Of a stretch of DNA of 64,000 bases, positions 44,271-53,638 are shown piece after piece (the stretch's first letter is position 1; each line of letters starts with the position of its first letter). A program made the translations under genes and the position numbers. The stretch comes from Microbacterium oleivorans (GTDB taxonomy: Bacteria; Actinomycetota; Actinomycetes; Actinomycetales; Microbacteriaceae): NCBI RefSeq assembly GCF_001644225.1, contig NZ_LSTV01000001.1, positions 1,180,005 through 1,244,004 of the forward strand. The letters are read 5' to 3'. The notes below the pieces were generated by a model. That model was not told the origin of the DNA. It searched no databases and worked only from the letters and a program-made list of their open reading frames with translations.

Positions 44271-44346
44271 GGACCGAACTCTAGGGCACCGGGACACGGC
44301 GTCACAGTCCTGGTCGGACCCTCCGAAAGACACATAGTGTGAGCAC

Positions 44347-45591
44347 ATGCCAGCATCCCCGAAGGTCCTCGGTATCGTCCTCGCCGGTGGCGAGGGCAAG
44401 CGACTCATGCCGCTCACCCAGGACCGCGCGAAACCCGCCGTCCCCTTCGGCGGGCAGTACCGGTTGATCGACTTCGCGATCTCGAACCTCATCAACTCCG
44501 AGCTCCGCCAGATCGTCGTCCTGACGCAGTACAAGTCGCACAGCCTCGACCGTCACGTGTCGCAGACGTGGCGCATGTCGGCGCTGCTCGGGGCCTACGT
44601 CACCTCCGTGCCCGCACAGCAGCGGCTCGGCAAACGATGGTTCTCCGGGTCGGCCGACGCGATCCTCCAGTCCCTCAACCTGATCCACGACGAGAAACCC
44701 GACATCGTCGCTGTCATCGGCGCGGATCACGTGTACCGCATGGACTTCCAGCAGATGATCGAGGCGCACATCGCCTCGGGCGCGCGCGCCTCGGTGGCCG
44801 GCATCCGTCAGCCAATCTCGCTGGCCAGCCAGTTCGGTGTGATCGACGTGGACCCCGCCGACGGCGTCACGATCCGCGACTTCCTCGAGAAGCCGCAGAA
44901 CCCGACCGGGCTGCCCGACAGCCCCGGCGAGGTGCTCGCCTCTATGGGCAACTACGTCTTCGACACCGACGCGCTGATCGAGGCCGTCGAGGCCGACGGA
45001 GAGCTGCCGACCTCGAACCACGACATGGGCGGCGACATCATCCCCTACTTCGTCTCCCGGGGCGAGGCCGCGGTCTACGACTTCAAGCGCAACGACGTGC
45101 CCGGCTCCACCGACCGCGACCGCGACTACTGGCGCGACGTGGGAACGATCGACTCGTTCTTCGACGCGCACATGGACCTCATCTCCGCACTGCCGGTCTT
45201 CAACCTGTACAACATGGACTGGCCCATCCGGTCGCAGTCGGTGAACTCGCCGCCCGCGAAGTTCGTCCGCGACGGGATGGGGCGCATCGGGAACGCGATC
45301 GACTCGATCGTGTCGCTGGGCTGCGTGCTCTCGGGCACGCATCTCGAGCGGAGCGTGCTGGGTCCGTGGACGCTGTCGGGCGGCGGTGCGACCATCACCG
45401 ACTCGGTCCTCTTCGACCACGTGAGCGTCGGTGCCGGCGCACGTGTGCACCGCGCGATCCTCGACAAGAACGTCGTGATCGAACCCGGTGCCACGGTGGG
45501 CGTCGACCGCGAGCTCGATCTGTCGCGCGGGTTCACCGTCACCGACAGCGGACTCACCGTCGTGGGGAAGAACATCCGCATCACCTCCTGA
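44347..45591 (+). CDS. glgC: Glucose-1-phosphate adenylyltransferase
   Basis: This 414-residue enzyme makes ADP-glucose from ATP and glucose-1-phosphate. The N-terminal [13 protein letters not shown] and [13 protein letters not shown] are the pyrophosphorylase signature and regulatory-site segments. The C-terminal left-handed beta helix is visible in [19 protein letters not shown] and the hexad-like repeats. The product feeds the divergent GT4 gene. Length is standard. No other glg genes are in the window. Confidence 0.96.
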   Translation: MPASPKVLGIVLAGGEGKRLMPLTQDRAKPAVPFGGQYRLIDFAISNLINSELRQIVVLTQYKSHSLDRHVSQTWRMSALLGAYVTSVPAQQRLGKRWFSGSADAILQSLNLIHDEKPDIVAVIGADHVYRMDFQQMIEAHIASGARASVAGIRQPISLASQFGVIDVDPADGVTIRDFLEKPQNPTGLPDSPGEVLASMGNYVFDTDALIEAVEADGELPTSNHDMGGDIIPYFVSRGEAAVYDFKRNDVPGSTDRDRDYWRDVGTIDSFFDAHMDLISALPVFNLYNMDWPIRSQSVNSPPAKFVRDGMGRIGNAIDSIVSLGCVLSGTHLERSVLGPWTLSGGGATITDSVLFDHVSVGAGARVHRAILDKNVVIEPGATVGVDRELDLSRGFTVTDSGLTVVGKNIRITS

Positions 45592-45629
45592 GCGCGGGGT
45601 CTCGGCGGCGGAGCCGCTAGCGTGGTCGG

Positions 45630-46265
45630 GTGCCTGACGCCCGATTCCTCGTCGTGTTCGACGCCGATTCCACGATCATCCGCAACGAGGTCATCGAGCT
45701 CATCGCCGATGAGGCCGGCCGCGGTGCGGAGGTCGCCGCCGCGACCGAGGCGGCGATGCGCGGTGAGGTCGACTTCGCGACGAGTCTGCGCTCCCGGGTG
45801 CGGGAGCTGACCGGCGTCCCGGTCGCCGCCTTCGCACGGGTGCTGTCGCGCGTCGAGCCGACGCCGGGCGTGCACGAGCTGATCGCGGCGATCCACGACC
45901 GAGGCGGCGTCGCGGCCGTCGTGTCGGGGGGCTTCCACGAGATCCTCGACACCGTCGCCCCCTCGCTCGGCGTCGATGTCTGGCGAGCCAACCGGCTGGC
46001 GGTCTCGGGCGGCGCGCTCACCGGCGTCGTCGACGGTCCGATCGTCGATGCGGCCGGCAAGGCCGAGGCGCTGCGCGAGTGGGCGCGGACGTACGGGGTC
46101 GCGCCGGCGGCGACCATCGCAGTCGGCGACGGGGCGAACGACCTCCTGATGATGGATGCCGCGGGCCTGGGTGTCGCGTTCAACGCGAAACCCGCCGTCC
46201 GCCGTCGTGCCGACCTCGTCATCGGTCCGGTCGATCTCGCCGCCCTCATCCCCCTCCTCCCCTGA
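45630..46265 (+). CDS. serB: Phosphoserine phosphatase
   Basis: This 211-residue HAD enzyme carries out the last step of serine synthesis. Motif I is FDADSTIIRNEVIELIADEAG with Asp11 and Asp13, motif II VSGGFHEI, motif III with Lys in AAGKAEAL and motif IV VGDGANDLLMM. The cap follows the SerB pattern (REL-x-GVP). GTG is the chosen start. It lies 38 bases after glgC. The absence of N-terminal ACT domains makes it shorter than mycobacterial SerB2. Confidence 0.9.
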   Translation: MPDARFLVVFDADSTIIRNEVIELIADEAGRGAEVAAATEAAMRGEVDFATSLRSRVRELTGVPVAAFARVLSRVEPTPGVHELIAAIHDRGGVAAVVSGGFHEILDTVAPSLGVDVWRANRLAVSGGALTGVVDGPIVDAAGKAEALREWARTYGVAPAATIAVGDGANDLLMMDAAGLGVAFNAKPAVRRRADLVIGPVDLAALIPLLP

Positions 46266-46317
46266 TCCGACACCGGGGTACCGCCGGATGTCGGCGACCG
46301 CCGGTAGCGTCGCGGCC

Positions 46318-47001
46318 ATGGACATCATCCTCATCCCCGGGCTCTGGTTGACGGCCGCGTCATGGGACGACGTCGCCCCCGCCCTGCGCGACGCGGGTCA
46401 CTCCCCACATCCGCTCACGATGCCGGGTGTGGGTGCCCCGGCATCCGAGGTCCGTCTCGCGGACTGGGTCGACGCGGTCGTCGACGAGATCGACCGCATC
46501 GACGGTCCGGTCGTGCTCGTCGGTCACAGCGGCGGCGGGAACGTCGCGTGGGGCGCCGCCGATCGCCGCGCCGACCGGGTGACGCGGGTGGTGTTCGTCG
46601 ACACGACGCCTCCGCCTCCGGGCGCCGACATCTCGGAGTTCCCCCTCGTCGACGGCGTCGTCCCGTTCCCCGGCTGGGAGTTCTTCGATGCCGAGGACGT
46701 CGATGACCTCGACGACGCGACCCGTCGGCGGACGGCGCCGCTCACGGCATCCGTTCCCCGGCACGTCCCGACCGATCCGCTGGTGCTCGAGGGCACCGAC
46801 CGTCACCGCGTCCCCGTCACCCTCCTCATGGGGTCCCTGGACGAGGCGGCGTTCCGCGAGGCGGTGACGGCCTGGGGCGCGTTCGCCGCGGAATTCGCCG
46901 CGATCGGGGAAGCCGAGGTGGTCCGGCTGGGGACCGGTCACTGGCCCCAGTTCTCCGCGCCGGACGAGCTGGCGCGGCGGATCATCGAAGCGGTGCGCTG
47001 A
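46318..47001 (+). CDS. Alpha/beta hydrolase
   Basis: This 227-residue protein has the oxyanion motif LIPGLWLTAASWD, the nucleophile GHSGGGN (Ser near residue 68) and a late His in GTGHWPQFS. The close LIPGLWLT pattern resembles the RsbQ/SABATH-like small hydrolases of Actinobacteria. The start ATG at 46318 is preferred to longer frames since the first beta strand starts there. Substrate unknown. It converges with fabG with a 6-base gap. Confidence 0.85.
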   Translation: MDIILIPGLWLTAASWDDVAPALRDAGHSPHPLTMPGVGAPASEVRLADWVDAVVDEIDRIDGPVVLVGHSGGGNVAWGAADRRADRVTRVVFVDTTPPPPGADISEFPLVDGVVPFPGWEFFDAEDVDDLDDATRRRTAPLTASVPRHVPTDPLVLEGTDRHRVPVTLLMGSLDEAAFREAVTAWGAFAAEFAAIGEAEVVRLGTGHWPQFSAPDELARRIIEAVR

Positions 47002-47007
47002 TACCCG

Positions 47008-47718
47008 TCAGTGGCCCATGCCGAGGCCGCCGTCGACCGGGATGACCGCGCCCGAGATGTAAGCGGCGTCGTCGGAGGCGAGCCAGACGACGGCGGCGGC
47101 GACCTCGTCCGCGGCCCCGAAACGCGCCGCGGGGATGTTCTTCTTGTACTCCGCCTGCGTGTCCTCGGGGAGGGCTGCGGTCATGTCGGTCTCGATGAAA
47201 CCCGGAGCGACGACGTTCGCCGTGATCCCCCGCGACCCGAGCTCGCGGGTCAGCGAGCGGGCGAAGCCGACGAGCGCGCTCTTGGACGACGAGTAGTTGA
47301 TCTGCCCGGCCGAGCCGTAGAGGCCGACGACCGAGGAGATGAGGATGACGCGGCCCCACTTGGCCCGCAGCATCCCCTTGGCGGCGCGCTTGACGACACG
47401 GAAGGCGCCGCCCAGGTTCGTCGAGACGACCGAGTCGAAGTCCTCCTCCGTCATACGCAGCAGCAGCGTGTCCTTCGTGATCCCGGCGTTCGCGACGACC
47501 ACCCCGACGGGGCCGAGCTGCTGCTCGACCTCGGTGTACGCGGCATCGAGGGAGGCGGCGTCGGTGACGTCGGCCCGGACCGTCAGCGTCCCCTCGGGCC
47601 CCTCGCCCGATCGAGCGGTCACGGCGACCGTGTAGCCCTCCGAGACGAATCGCTCGGCGATCGCGCGGCCGATGCCGCGGTTGCCTCCGGTGACGAGGAC
47701 GACGCGCTCGTGGGACAT
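47008..47718 (-). CDS. fabG: 3-oxoacyl-ACP reductase FabG
   Basis: This 236-residue SDR enzyme reduces beta-ketoacyl-ACP with NADPH in fatty-acid synthesis. The cofactor motif is VTGGNRGIGRAIAERF (residues 8-23), with NAG in VVVANAGI, and the catalytic Ser-Tyr-Lys in SSVVGLYGSAGQINYSSSKSA. The C-terminal PGFIETDM is typical of FabG. AAGGAG lies immediately upstream of ATG 47718. The next gene, DUF4190, is divergent. Confidence 0.93.
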   Translation of the reverse strand: MSHERVVLVTGGNRGIGRAIAERFVSEGYTVAVTARSGEGPEGTLTVRADVTDAASLDAAYTEVEQQLGPVGVVVANAGITKDTLLLRMTEEDFDSVVSTNLGGAFRVVKRAAKGMLRAKWGRVILISSVVGLYGSAGQINYSSSKSALVGFARSLTRELGSRGITANVVAPGFIETDMTAALPEDTQAEYKKNIPAARFGAADEVAAAVVWLASDDAAYISGAVIPVDGGLGMGH

Positions 47719-47810
47719 GTTTCTCCTTGCTCCGAGCCGGGTGAACCGCACCAGCCTAGCGGCGCGCACGGCGGGTAGGCTGGGGGTCACCTCGCCTGAA
47801 GGAGACGGAC

Positions 47811-48332
47811 GTGACCGACGCCACGAACACCCCGCCGCAGCCCTCCGACGTGCCGCCGGCCCCGCCCGCCGCGGGCGCCTCGTACCCGCCCGCCCCGCCG
47901 TACGCGCCGCCCGCCGCGCATGCCCAGCCCGCCTACGGCGAGCAGCAGACCGGCACGCCGCAGCCCTACGCGCAGCCGCCCTACGGCCAGCAGCCGTACG
48001 CTCAGCCCGCCTACGGGCAGCAGCCCTACGGGCAGCCCGCCTACGGCTACGCGCCGCCCCGGCCCAACAACGTCCTCGCGATCATCTCGCTCGTCGCCTC
48101 GATCGCCGGGGTGACGTTCATCCCCCTCATCGGTTCGATCGCCGGTGTCATCACAGGCCACATGTCGCTCAAGCAGCTCAAGACCTCCGGTGAGAACGGC
48201 CGCGGCATGGCAGTCGCCGGCACCATCATCGGCTGGATCGGCACGGGCTTCTGGCTGCTGCTGATCCTCATCTGGGTGATCGCGGCCATCGCGATCGCCG
48301 CCTCGATCCCGTCCATGGGCCAGATCTCCTAG
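47811..48332 (+). CDS. DUF4190 membrane protein with Pro-rich N-terminus
   Basis: This 173-residue protein has a proline/tyrosine/glutamine-rich N-terminal half (about residues 1-80, repeating PYGQQPY-like units) and a C-terminal DUF4190-type pair of hydrophobic helices ([20 protein letters not shown] and [19 protein letters not shown]). GTG at 47811 follows GAAGGAGA. Such proteins are common in Actinobacteria, function unknown. Its TAG stop overlaps the AGGAG site of the next gene, implying translational coupling. Confidence 0.88.
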   Translation: MTDATNTPPQPSDVPPAPPAAGASYPPAPPYAPPAAHAQPAYGEQQTGTPQPYAQPPYGQQPYAQPAYGQQPYGQPAYGYAPPRPNNVLAIISLVASIAGVTFIPLIGSIAGVITGHMSLKQLKTSGENGRGMAVAGTIIGWIGTGFWLLLILIWVIAAIAIAASIPSMGQIS

Positions 48333-48342
48333 GAGCCCTCCC

Positions 48343-48705
48343 ACGTCCCGCCGCACCAAGCACGACTCGACACCGTCCGCGACCTCGCTCGCCACGGCGC
48401 CGGAGGTCGACGCACGCTCGCGCACCCGTCGCTACGTCATCATGATGACCGTCCGCGTGGTCTGCTTCATCCTGATGGTCACCGTCACCCCGTACGGGTG
48501 GCAGACCTGGATCTTCGCGGCCGGCGCTGCAGTCCTGCCCTACCTCGCCGTGGTCGTGGCCAACGTCGGGAACGGCGACGAAGTCGTCGTGGCCGAACGC
48601 CCGTCGCGCGAGATCGACGCGGCACCGACGGCATCCGCTCCCCCGCCGAAACCGGACGAGAACGTGATCAGGATCCAGGAGACCCCGCCCCGGGAGGAGC
48701 GATGA
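48343..48705 (+). CDS. DUF3099 membrane protein, apparent non-canonical ACG start
   Basis: The conserved DUF3099 region (ATSLATAPEVDARSRTRRYV, then VRVVCFILMVTVTPYG and a second hydrophobic segment) begins upstream of the first in-frame ATG at 48442. Between 48332 and 48442 the frame contains no ATG, GTG, TTG or CTG in a plausible position. AGGAG at 48331-48335 is followed after seven bases by ACG at 48343, so the gene may start there (120 residues). If the ATG is used the protein is 87 residues and loses the conserved N-terminus. The gene overlaps the next by 4 bases. Function unknown. Confidence 0.7.
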   Translation, partial: TSRRTKHDSTPSATSLATAPEVDARSRTRRYVIMMTVRVVCFILMVTVTPYGWQTWIFAAGAAVLPYLAVVVANVGNGDEVVVAERPSREIDAAPTASAPPPKPDENVIRIQETPPREER

Positions 48706-48905
48706 CCAGCCCGCAGTGCTCGCGCGCGGGATGCCGCGCCGACGCGCAGTGGCAGGTCGTGTGGCGGAACCCCCGCATCCACTCGGCCGACCGGCGCAAG
48801 GTGTGGACCGCTTGCCCCGACCACGTCGGGTTCCTCCGCGACTACCTCGCGTCGCGGAGCTTCCCCGTCGAGGTCCTCGCGCTCGACACCGCACCCGCCT
48901 CGTGA
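48702..48905 (+). CDS. Small Cys/His-rich protein
   Basis: This 67-residue protein has MTSPQCSRAGCRADAQWQVV, NPRIHSADRRKVW and ACPDHVGFLRDYL: two CxxxxC-type pairs and a CPDH segment that could bind zinc. Similar actinobacterial proteins are sometimes labelled acetone carboxylase, which is a misannotation. The ATG overlaps the DUF3099 stop (ATGA) and the stop overlaps the SURF1 start (GTGA), so it sits in the middle of a coupled operon. Role unknown. Confidence 0.85.
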   Translation: MTSPQCSRAGCRADAQWQVVWRNPRIHSADRRKVWTACPDHVGFLRDYLASRSFPVEVLALDTAPAS

Positions 48906-49732
48906 ACCGCGACACGGCGCTGCGCTGGAGCGGATACGTCGCCATGGCGATCGTGTTCGCGATCGCCTGCGCGTTCCTGTCGAACTGGCAGTTCTCGCGC
49001 AACGCGGAACGGGATGCCGAGCTCGCACTCGTCGCCGACAACTATTCGCGCGAGCCGGTCGCCCTCCGCGACCTCATCCCCGCCGGGCAGGACCTCGTCG
49101 CGAGCGACGAGTGGCGTCCCGTCGAGATCCGCGGTGAGTACCTCACGGATCGGACGCTGCTCGTGCGCAACCGACCCCACGGCGGCACGAGCGCCTTCGA
49201 GGTCCTCGTGCCCTTCCGGACGGACGACGGTCGCGTGGTCGTGATCGATCGCGGCTGGGTCCCGCCCGGCGACGACCAGCCGGAGCCCGACCGCGTCCCC
49301 GCGCCGCCGACGGGCGAGGTCACCGTCGTCGGCCGCCTGCAGCCCGGCGAGCCGCCAGTGCGCGAGGGTCGCTCCGCCCCCGAGGGGCAGGTCGCCACGA
49401 TAGATCTCACCCTCATCGCGCAGATGACGGGCCAGGCAGGCGACATGATCGACTCCGCCTACGTCCTGATGACCGAGGAGACCCCCGCGCCGGCGGAACG
49501 CCCGCAGCAGCTGGAGGATCCGTCGGCCGACCCGGGCCCGTACCTCTCGTACGCGATCCAGTGGATCCTCTTCGCCGTCATGGGATTCGCCTTCATCTGG
49601 TACATGATCCGGACCGAGATCCGACACCGGCGCGAGGACGAGGAAGACGGCGGGCGCACGCGCCCTTCCCGGCCGCAGCGACGGCGCGACCGCGACATGG
49701 AGGCCGAGGACGAGCTCCTCGACGCCCGCTGA
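48902..49732 (+). CDS. SURF1 family protein
   Basis: This 276-residue protein has an N-terminal helix (VAMAIVFAIACAFLSNWQF), a large loop with RNRPHGGTSAFEVLVPF and VIDRGWVPPGDD, and a C-terminal helix (ISYAIQWILFAVMGFAFIWY-like). SURF1 proteins assist cytochrome c oxidase assembly, probably at heme a insertion. ctaA and ctaB, which make heme A, lie at the right end of the window. The tail after the second helix is charged. GTG start overlaps the preceding stop. Confidence 0.92.
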   Translation: MNRDTALRWSGYVAMAIVFAIACAFLSNWQFSRNAERDAELALVADNYSREPVALRDLIPAGQDLVASDEWRPVEIRGEYLTDRTLLVRNRPHGGTSAFEVLVPFRTDDGRVVVIDRGWVPPGDDQPEPDRVPAPPTGEVTVVGRLQPGEPPVREGRSAPEGQVATIDLTLIAQMTGQAGDMIDSAYVLMTEETPAPAERPQQLEDPSADPGPYLSYAIQWILFAVMGFAFIWYMIRTEIRHRREDEEDGGRTRPSRPQRRRDRDMEAEDELLDAR

Positions 49733-49752
49733 CCGTGGCGGGCGGGCGTCCG

Positions 49753-51351
49753 TCAGGCCAGGGTGATGAGGTCGATGTAGTCGCGACCCCAGATATCCTC
49801 GACCCCGTCGGGCAGGATCAGCACACGCTCGGGGTTCAGGGCCTCCACGGCGCCCTCGTCGTGCGAGACGAGCACGACCGCGCCCTCGTAGTGCGCGAGC
49901 GCCCCGAGGATCTCCTCACGGGAGGCCGGGTCGAGGTTGTTCGTGGGCTCGTCGAGCAGCAGCATGTTGGCCGACGAGACGACGAGCGTCGCCAGGGACA
50001 GTCGCGTCTTCTCGCCGCCCGAGAGCACCCCGGCCGGCTTCAGCACGTCGTCGCCGGTGAACAGGAAGGAGCCCAGCACTTTGCGCGCCTCGGTGGCGGT
50101 GATGTCCGGCGCGGCCGACATCATGTTGTCGAGGACCGAGCGGCTGACGTCGAGGTTCTCGTGCTCCTGCGCGTAGTACCCGATCTTCAGCCCGTGACCG
50201 GGCTCGATGATCCCGGTGTCCGCCTTGTCGACGCCCGCGAGGATGCGCAGCAGCGTCGTCTTGCCGGCGCCGTTGAGCCCGAGGACCACGACGCGGGACC
50301 CGCGGTCGATGGCGAGGTCGACGCCCGCGAAGATCTCGAGCGAGCCGTAGGACTTCGACAGGTTCTTCGCCATGAGCGGCGTCTTGCCGCAGGGCGCGGG
50401 CTTCGGGAACCGCAGCTTCGCGACCCGGTCGTCCTGACGGACGTCGTCGAGACCGGCGAGCAGCTTCTCGGCGCGGGCCACCATCTGGTGGGCGGCGGCG
50501 GCCTTGCTGGCCTTCGCGCCGAAGCGCGCAGCCTGCTGCTGCAGTGCCGTCGCCTTCTTCTCGGCGTTCGCGCGCTCCTTGCGGCGCCGCTCCTCGTCCG
50601 CCGCACGCTGACGCAGGTAGTTCTTCCAGTTCATGTTGTAGACGTCGATGACCTGACGCATGGCGTCGAGGTAGAACACCCGGTTGACCGTCTCGCCGAC
50701 GAGGTCGATGTCGTGGCTGATCACGATCAGCCCGCCCTTGTACCCCTTCAGGAACTCCCGCAGCCACACGACGCTGTCGGCGTCGAGGTGGTTCGTCGGC
50801 TCGTCGAGGATCATCGTCTGCGCGTCGGAGAAGAGGATGCGGGCGAGCTCGATGCGTCGCCGCTGTCCACCCGACAGCGTCTTCAACGGCTGATCGAGGA
50901 TCCGGTCGGGCAGGGAGAGGTTGTGGGCGATCGACGCCGCCTCCGCCTCGGCCGCGTATCCCCCGAGCGCCTCGAAGCGCTCCGTGAGCGAGGCGTACTT
51001 CCGCATGGCGCGGTCGGCGACGGCGGCATCCGTCGACGCCATCTGGTCGGCCGTCTCGCGCATGCCGATGACGAGGGAGCCGAGTCCGCGGGCGTCGAGG
51101 ATGCGGGTGCGGGCGAGCATCTCGGGGTCGCCCGACCGCGGGTCCTGCGGCAGGTATCCGAGCTCGCCGCTGCGGTCGACCTTGCCGTCCGCGGGCAGCA
51201 GGTCGCCGGCGAGGACCTTCGTCAGGGTGGTCTTGCCGGCCCCGTTGCGGCCGACGAGACCGATCTTGTCGCCCGGCGAGACGCGGAAGGAGACATCGGA
51301 CATGAGGGTGCGCGCACCGACGCGGATCTCGAGATCGTGCACGGCGAGCAC
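49753..51351 (-). CDS. ABC-F family ATPase
   Basis: This 532-residue protein has two ABC domains and no membrane segments. The first has GRNGAGKTT and TLSGGQRRRIELARILF; the second has GLNGAGKTT and LSGGEKTRLSLATLVV, with LLLDEPTNNLDP. The linker contains a long charged helix (RAADEERRRKERANAEKK), as in ribosome-acting ABC-F proteins. The GTG at 51351 (VLAVHDLEIRVGAR) is preferred over TTG 51393, which would add a Pro-rich leader. It may act in translation, like Etta/Uup-type proteins, or in antibiotic tolerance. Confidence 0.9.
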   Translation of the reverse strand: MLAVHDLEIRVGARTLMSDVSFRVSPGDKIGLVGRNGAGKTTLTKVLAGDLLPADGKVDRSGELGYLPQDPRSGDPEMLARTRILDARGLGSLVIGMRETADQMASTDAAVADRAMRKYASLTERFEALGGYAAEAEAASIAHNLSLPDRILDQPLKTLSGGQRRRIELARILFSDAQTMILDEPTNHLDADSVVWLREFLKGYKGGLIVISHDIDLVGETVNRVFYLDAMRQVIDVYNMNWKNYLRQRAADEERRRKERANAEKKATALQQQAARFGAKASKAAAAHQMVARAEKLLAGLDDVRQDDRVAKLRFPKPAPCGKTPLMAKNLSKSYGSLEIFAGVDLAIDRGSRVVVLGLNGAGKTTLLRILAGVDKADTGIIEPGHGLKIGYYAQEHENLDVSRSVLDNMMSAAPDITATEARKVLGSFLFTGDDVLKPAGVLSGGEKTRLSLATLVVSSANMLLLDEPTNNLDPASREEILGALAHYEGAVVLVSHDEGAVEALNPERVLILPDGVEDIWGRDYIDLITLA

Positions 51352-51476
51352 AGCAGACGTCCGTTCTTCCTGGGGAGGCGGCCGAGTGGCCAAACCCCCA
51401 GTATACGGCGCGGATCAAGGACGATCAGGCCGGTCCCGGATGGGTTCCTAAGTTTCCGCCCGCCCCAGGTTCGTTG

Positions 51477-51495
51477 TAAGGTTAGGCGACCCTAA
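51477..51495 (+). promoter_or_regulatory. DtxR/IdeR iron box
   Basis: The 19 bases TAAGGTTAGGCGACCCTAA match the actinobacterial DtxR/IdeR consensus TTAGGTTAGGCTAACCTAA at 16 positions and are almost palindromic. The box lies 22 bases before the siderophore-binding protein start, where it would cover the promoter, predicting iron repression of the whole uptake operon. Confidence 0.85.
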
Positions 51496-51516
51496 TCACT
51501 TTCCCAGGAGACCTCT

Positions 51517-52563
51517 GTGCCTCGCATCCGCACTGCGTTCGCCCTCGCCGCAGCATCCGCCCTCCTCCTCACCGGCTGCGCCACCACGGCCGCCGCTCCC
51601 GCCGGGACGACGTCTTCGGACGGCGCCACCACGGCGGGCGGCGCGTTCCCCGTCACCATCACGCACGCGTTCGGTACGACGACGATCGAGAGCAAGCCCG
51701 AGCGGGTCGCGACGGTGTCCTGGGCCAATCAGGAGGCGGCGCTCGCCCTCGGTGTCGTGCCGGTCGGCATGCCCGCCGTCACCTGGGGCGACGACGACGG
51801 CGACGGCATCCTCCCCTGGGTCGAGGACAAGCTCGAGGAGATGGGCGCCGAGACCCCCGTGCTCTTCGACGAGGCCGACGGTTTCGACTACGAGGCGATC
51901 GCCGACACGGCGCCCGACGTCATCCTCGCTGCGTACTCCGGCATGACGAAGGAGGAGTACGAGACCCTCAGCAAGATCGCGCCGGTCGTCGCCTACCCCG
52001 ACGTCGCGTGGGGCACCACCTGGCAGGAGCTCACCGTCATCAACGGCACCGCGCTGGGCCTGAAGGACGAGGCCGAGACCCTCGTCGACGACCTCACCAC
52101 CCAGCTCGGCGACCTCACCGCGGGACAGCCCGACATCGCGGACAAGACCGTCATGTTCAGCTCGTTCGACGCGACCAACCTCGCCGAGATCGGCTTCTAC
52201 TCCGAGCAGGATCCGCGCCAGCTGTTCCTGCAGGACCTCGGCATGGAGCCCGCCGCGACGGTCGCCGAGCAGTCGAAGGGCACCGACCAGTTCTGGATCA
52301 CGAACAGCACGGAGGAGATCGAGCGTTTCAACGACCTCGACGTCCTCGTGACCTACGGAGACGACACGACGCTGGCGACGATGCAGGCCGACCCGCTGCT
52401 GTCGCGGATCCCTGCGGTCGCCGACGGTTCCGTGGTAGTCCTCCCGTTGGCAAACGCGCCGCTTTCCGCCGCCGCCAACCCGAGCCCGCTGTCGATCCCG
52501 AACTCGCTGACGGCCGACTACGTCGACCTCATCGGCGAAGCGGCCGCCAAGGTCTCCGACTAA
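51517..52563 (+). CDS. Iron-siderophore ABC transporter substrate-binding lipoprotein
   Basis: This 348-residue protein has a lipoprotein signal with lipobox LLTGC and Cys21, then a Fep/FhuD-type periplasmic-binding fold: PVTITHAFGTTTIESKPERV, the DAPDVILAAYSGM-like loop and AVADGSVVVLPLANAP near the end. It captures ferric siderophore outside the membrane. GTG is preceded by AGGAG. A DtxR box just upstream makes it the first gene of an iron-repressed operon. Siderophore type unknown. Confidence 0.93.
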   Translation: MPRIRTAFALAAASALLLTGCATTAAAPAGTTSSDGATTAGGAFPVTITHAFGTTTIESKPERVATVSWANQEAALALGVVPVGMPAVTWGDDDGDGILPWVEDKLEEMGAETPVLFDEADGFDYEAIADTAPDVILAAYSGMTKEEYETLSKIAPVVAYPDVAWGTTWQELTVINGTALGLKDEAETLVDDLTTQLGDLTAGQPDIADKTVMFSSFDATNLAEIGFYSEQDPRQLFLQDLGMEPAATVAEQSKGTDQFWITNSTEEIERFNDLDVLVTYGDDTTLATMQADPLLSRIPAVADGSVVVLPLANAPLSAAANPSPLSIPNSLTADYVDLIGEAAAKVSD

Positions 52564-52588
52564 TCCGGAACGGTTCGCCGCTCTCACG

Positions 52589-53638
52589 ATGACCGCTCTC
52601 GCACCCGCGCCCGCCGCCGCCTCGACCGCGTCCCTCCGACGCCGGTCGGGGCGGCGGCGGGTGCTGTGGGTGCTGGTCCTCGCGGTCGCAGTGGCGGTCA
52701 TCTGCGTACTGTCGGTCACCTTCGGCAACCGGACGGTGGACGCATCGCAGATCATCGCCGGTCTGACGGGTGATCTGACGACGACGGATGCCGCTGCCGT
52801 CGCGCGCCGGGTGCCCCGCACCATCCTCGCCCTCCTGGTCGGAGCCTCCCTCGCGGTAGCCGGTGCCGTCATGCAGGGCGTCACCCGCAACCCCCTGGCC
52901 GACCCTCAGATCCTCGGCATCAACGGCGGCGCGTCGCTCGCCGTCGTGACCGGGCTCGCCTTCTTCGGCGTGACGAGCGCCCTGGGCTACATTTGGCTCG
53001 CGATGCTGGGCGCCGCGCTCGCGGCACTCTTCGTCTACACCATCGGGTCGCTCGGCCGCGGCGGCGCGAGCCCCCTGAAGCTCGCCCTCGCCGGTGCCGC
53101 GACCGCCGTCGCCTTTACCTCGCTCATCAGCGCGATCCTGCTCCCCCGGATCGACGTCATGAGCGTCTTCCGGTTCTGGCAGATCGGCGGCGTGGGCGGC
53201 GCGACGACGCAGAACATCCTCCTCGTCCTCCCCTTCCTCGTCGTCGGCATGGTCATCTGCGTCACCTCGGCGGCGGCGTTGAACGCCCTCGCCCTCGGCG
53301 ACGACCTCGCGACCGGCCTGGGGCAGAAGGTCCGGACGGCGCGACTGCTGTCCGCCCTCGGCGCGGTGATCCTCTGCGGCGCTGCCACCGCGGTCGCCGG
53401 ACCCATCGGCTTCGTCGGACTCATCGTGCCCCACGTCTGCCGCCTGCTCGTCGGCCCCGACCACCGCTGGCTGCTCCCCGTCTCGGCCCTCGTCGGCGCA
53501 GGTCTGCTCACCGTCGCTGACGTCGTCGGACGCGTCATCGCGCGGCCTCAGGAGGTCGAGGTCGGCGTCGTCACCGCTTTGATCGGTGCTCCGTTCTTCA
53601 TCGCCATCGTCCGCCGACAGAAGATGCGTGCCCTGTGA
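52589..53638 (+). CDS. Iron-siderophore ABC transporter permease (FecCD family)
   Basis: This 349-residue protein has the many helices of FecCD permeases. The motif RVPRTILALLVGASLAVAGAVMQGV is at residues 70-95, NPLADPQILGINGGAS follows, and GPIGFVGLIVPHVCRLLVGPDHR near the C-terminus contacts the ATPase. The second permease gene begins in its last codons (GTGA overlap at 53635-53638). It forms a heterodimer with that product. Confidence 0.95.
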   Translation: MTALAPAPAAASTASLRRRSGRRRVLWVLVLAVAVAVICVLSVTFGNRTVDASQIIAGLTGDLTTTDAAAVARRVPRTILALLVGASLAVAGAVMQGVTRNPLADPQILGINGGASLAVVTGLAFFGVTSALGYIWLAMLGAALAALFVYTIGSLGRGGASPLKLALAGAATAVAFTSLISAILLPRIDVMSVFRFWQIGGVGGATTQNILLVLPFLVVGMVICVTSAAALNALALGDDLATGLGQKVRTARLLSALGAVILCGAATAVAGPIGFVGLIVPHVCRLLVGPDHRWLLPVSALVGAGLLTVADVVGRVIARPQEVEVGVVTALIGAPFFIAIVRRQKMRAL

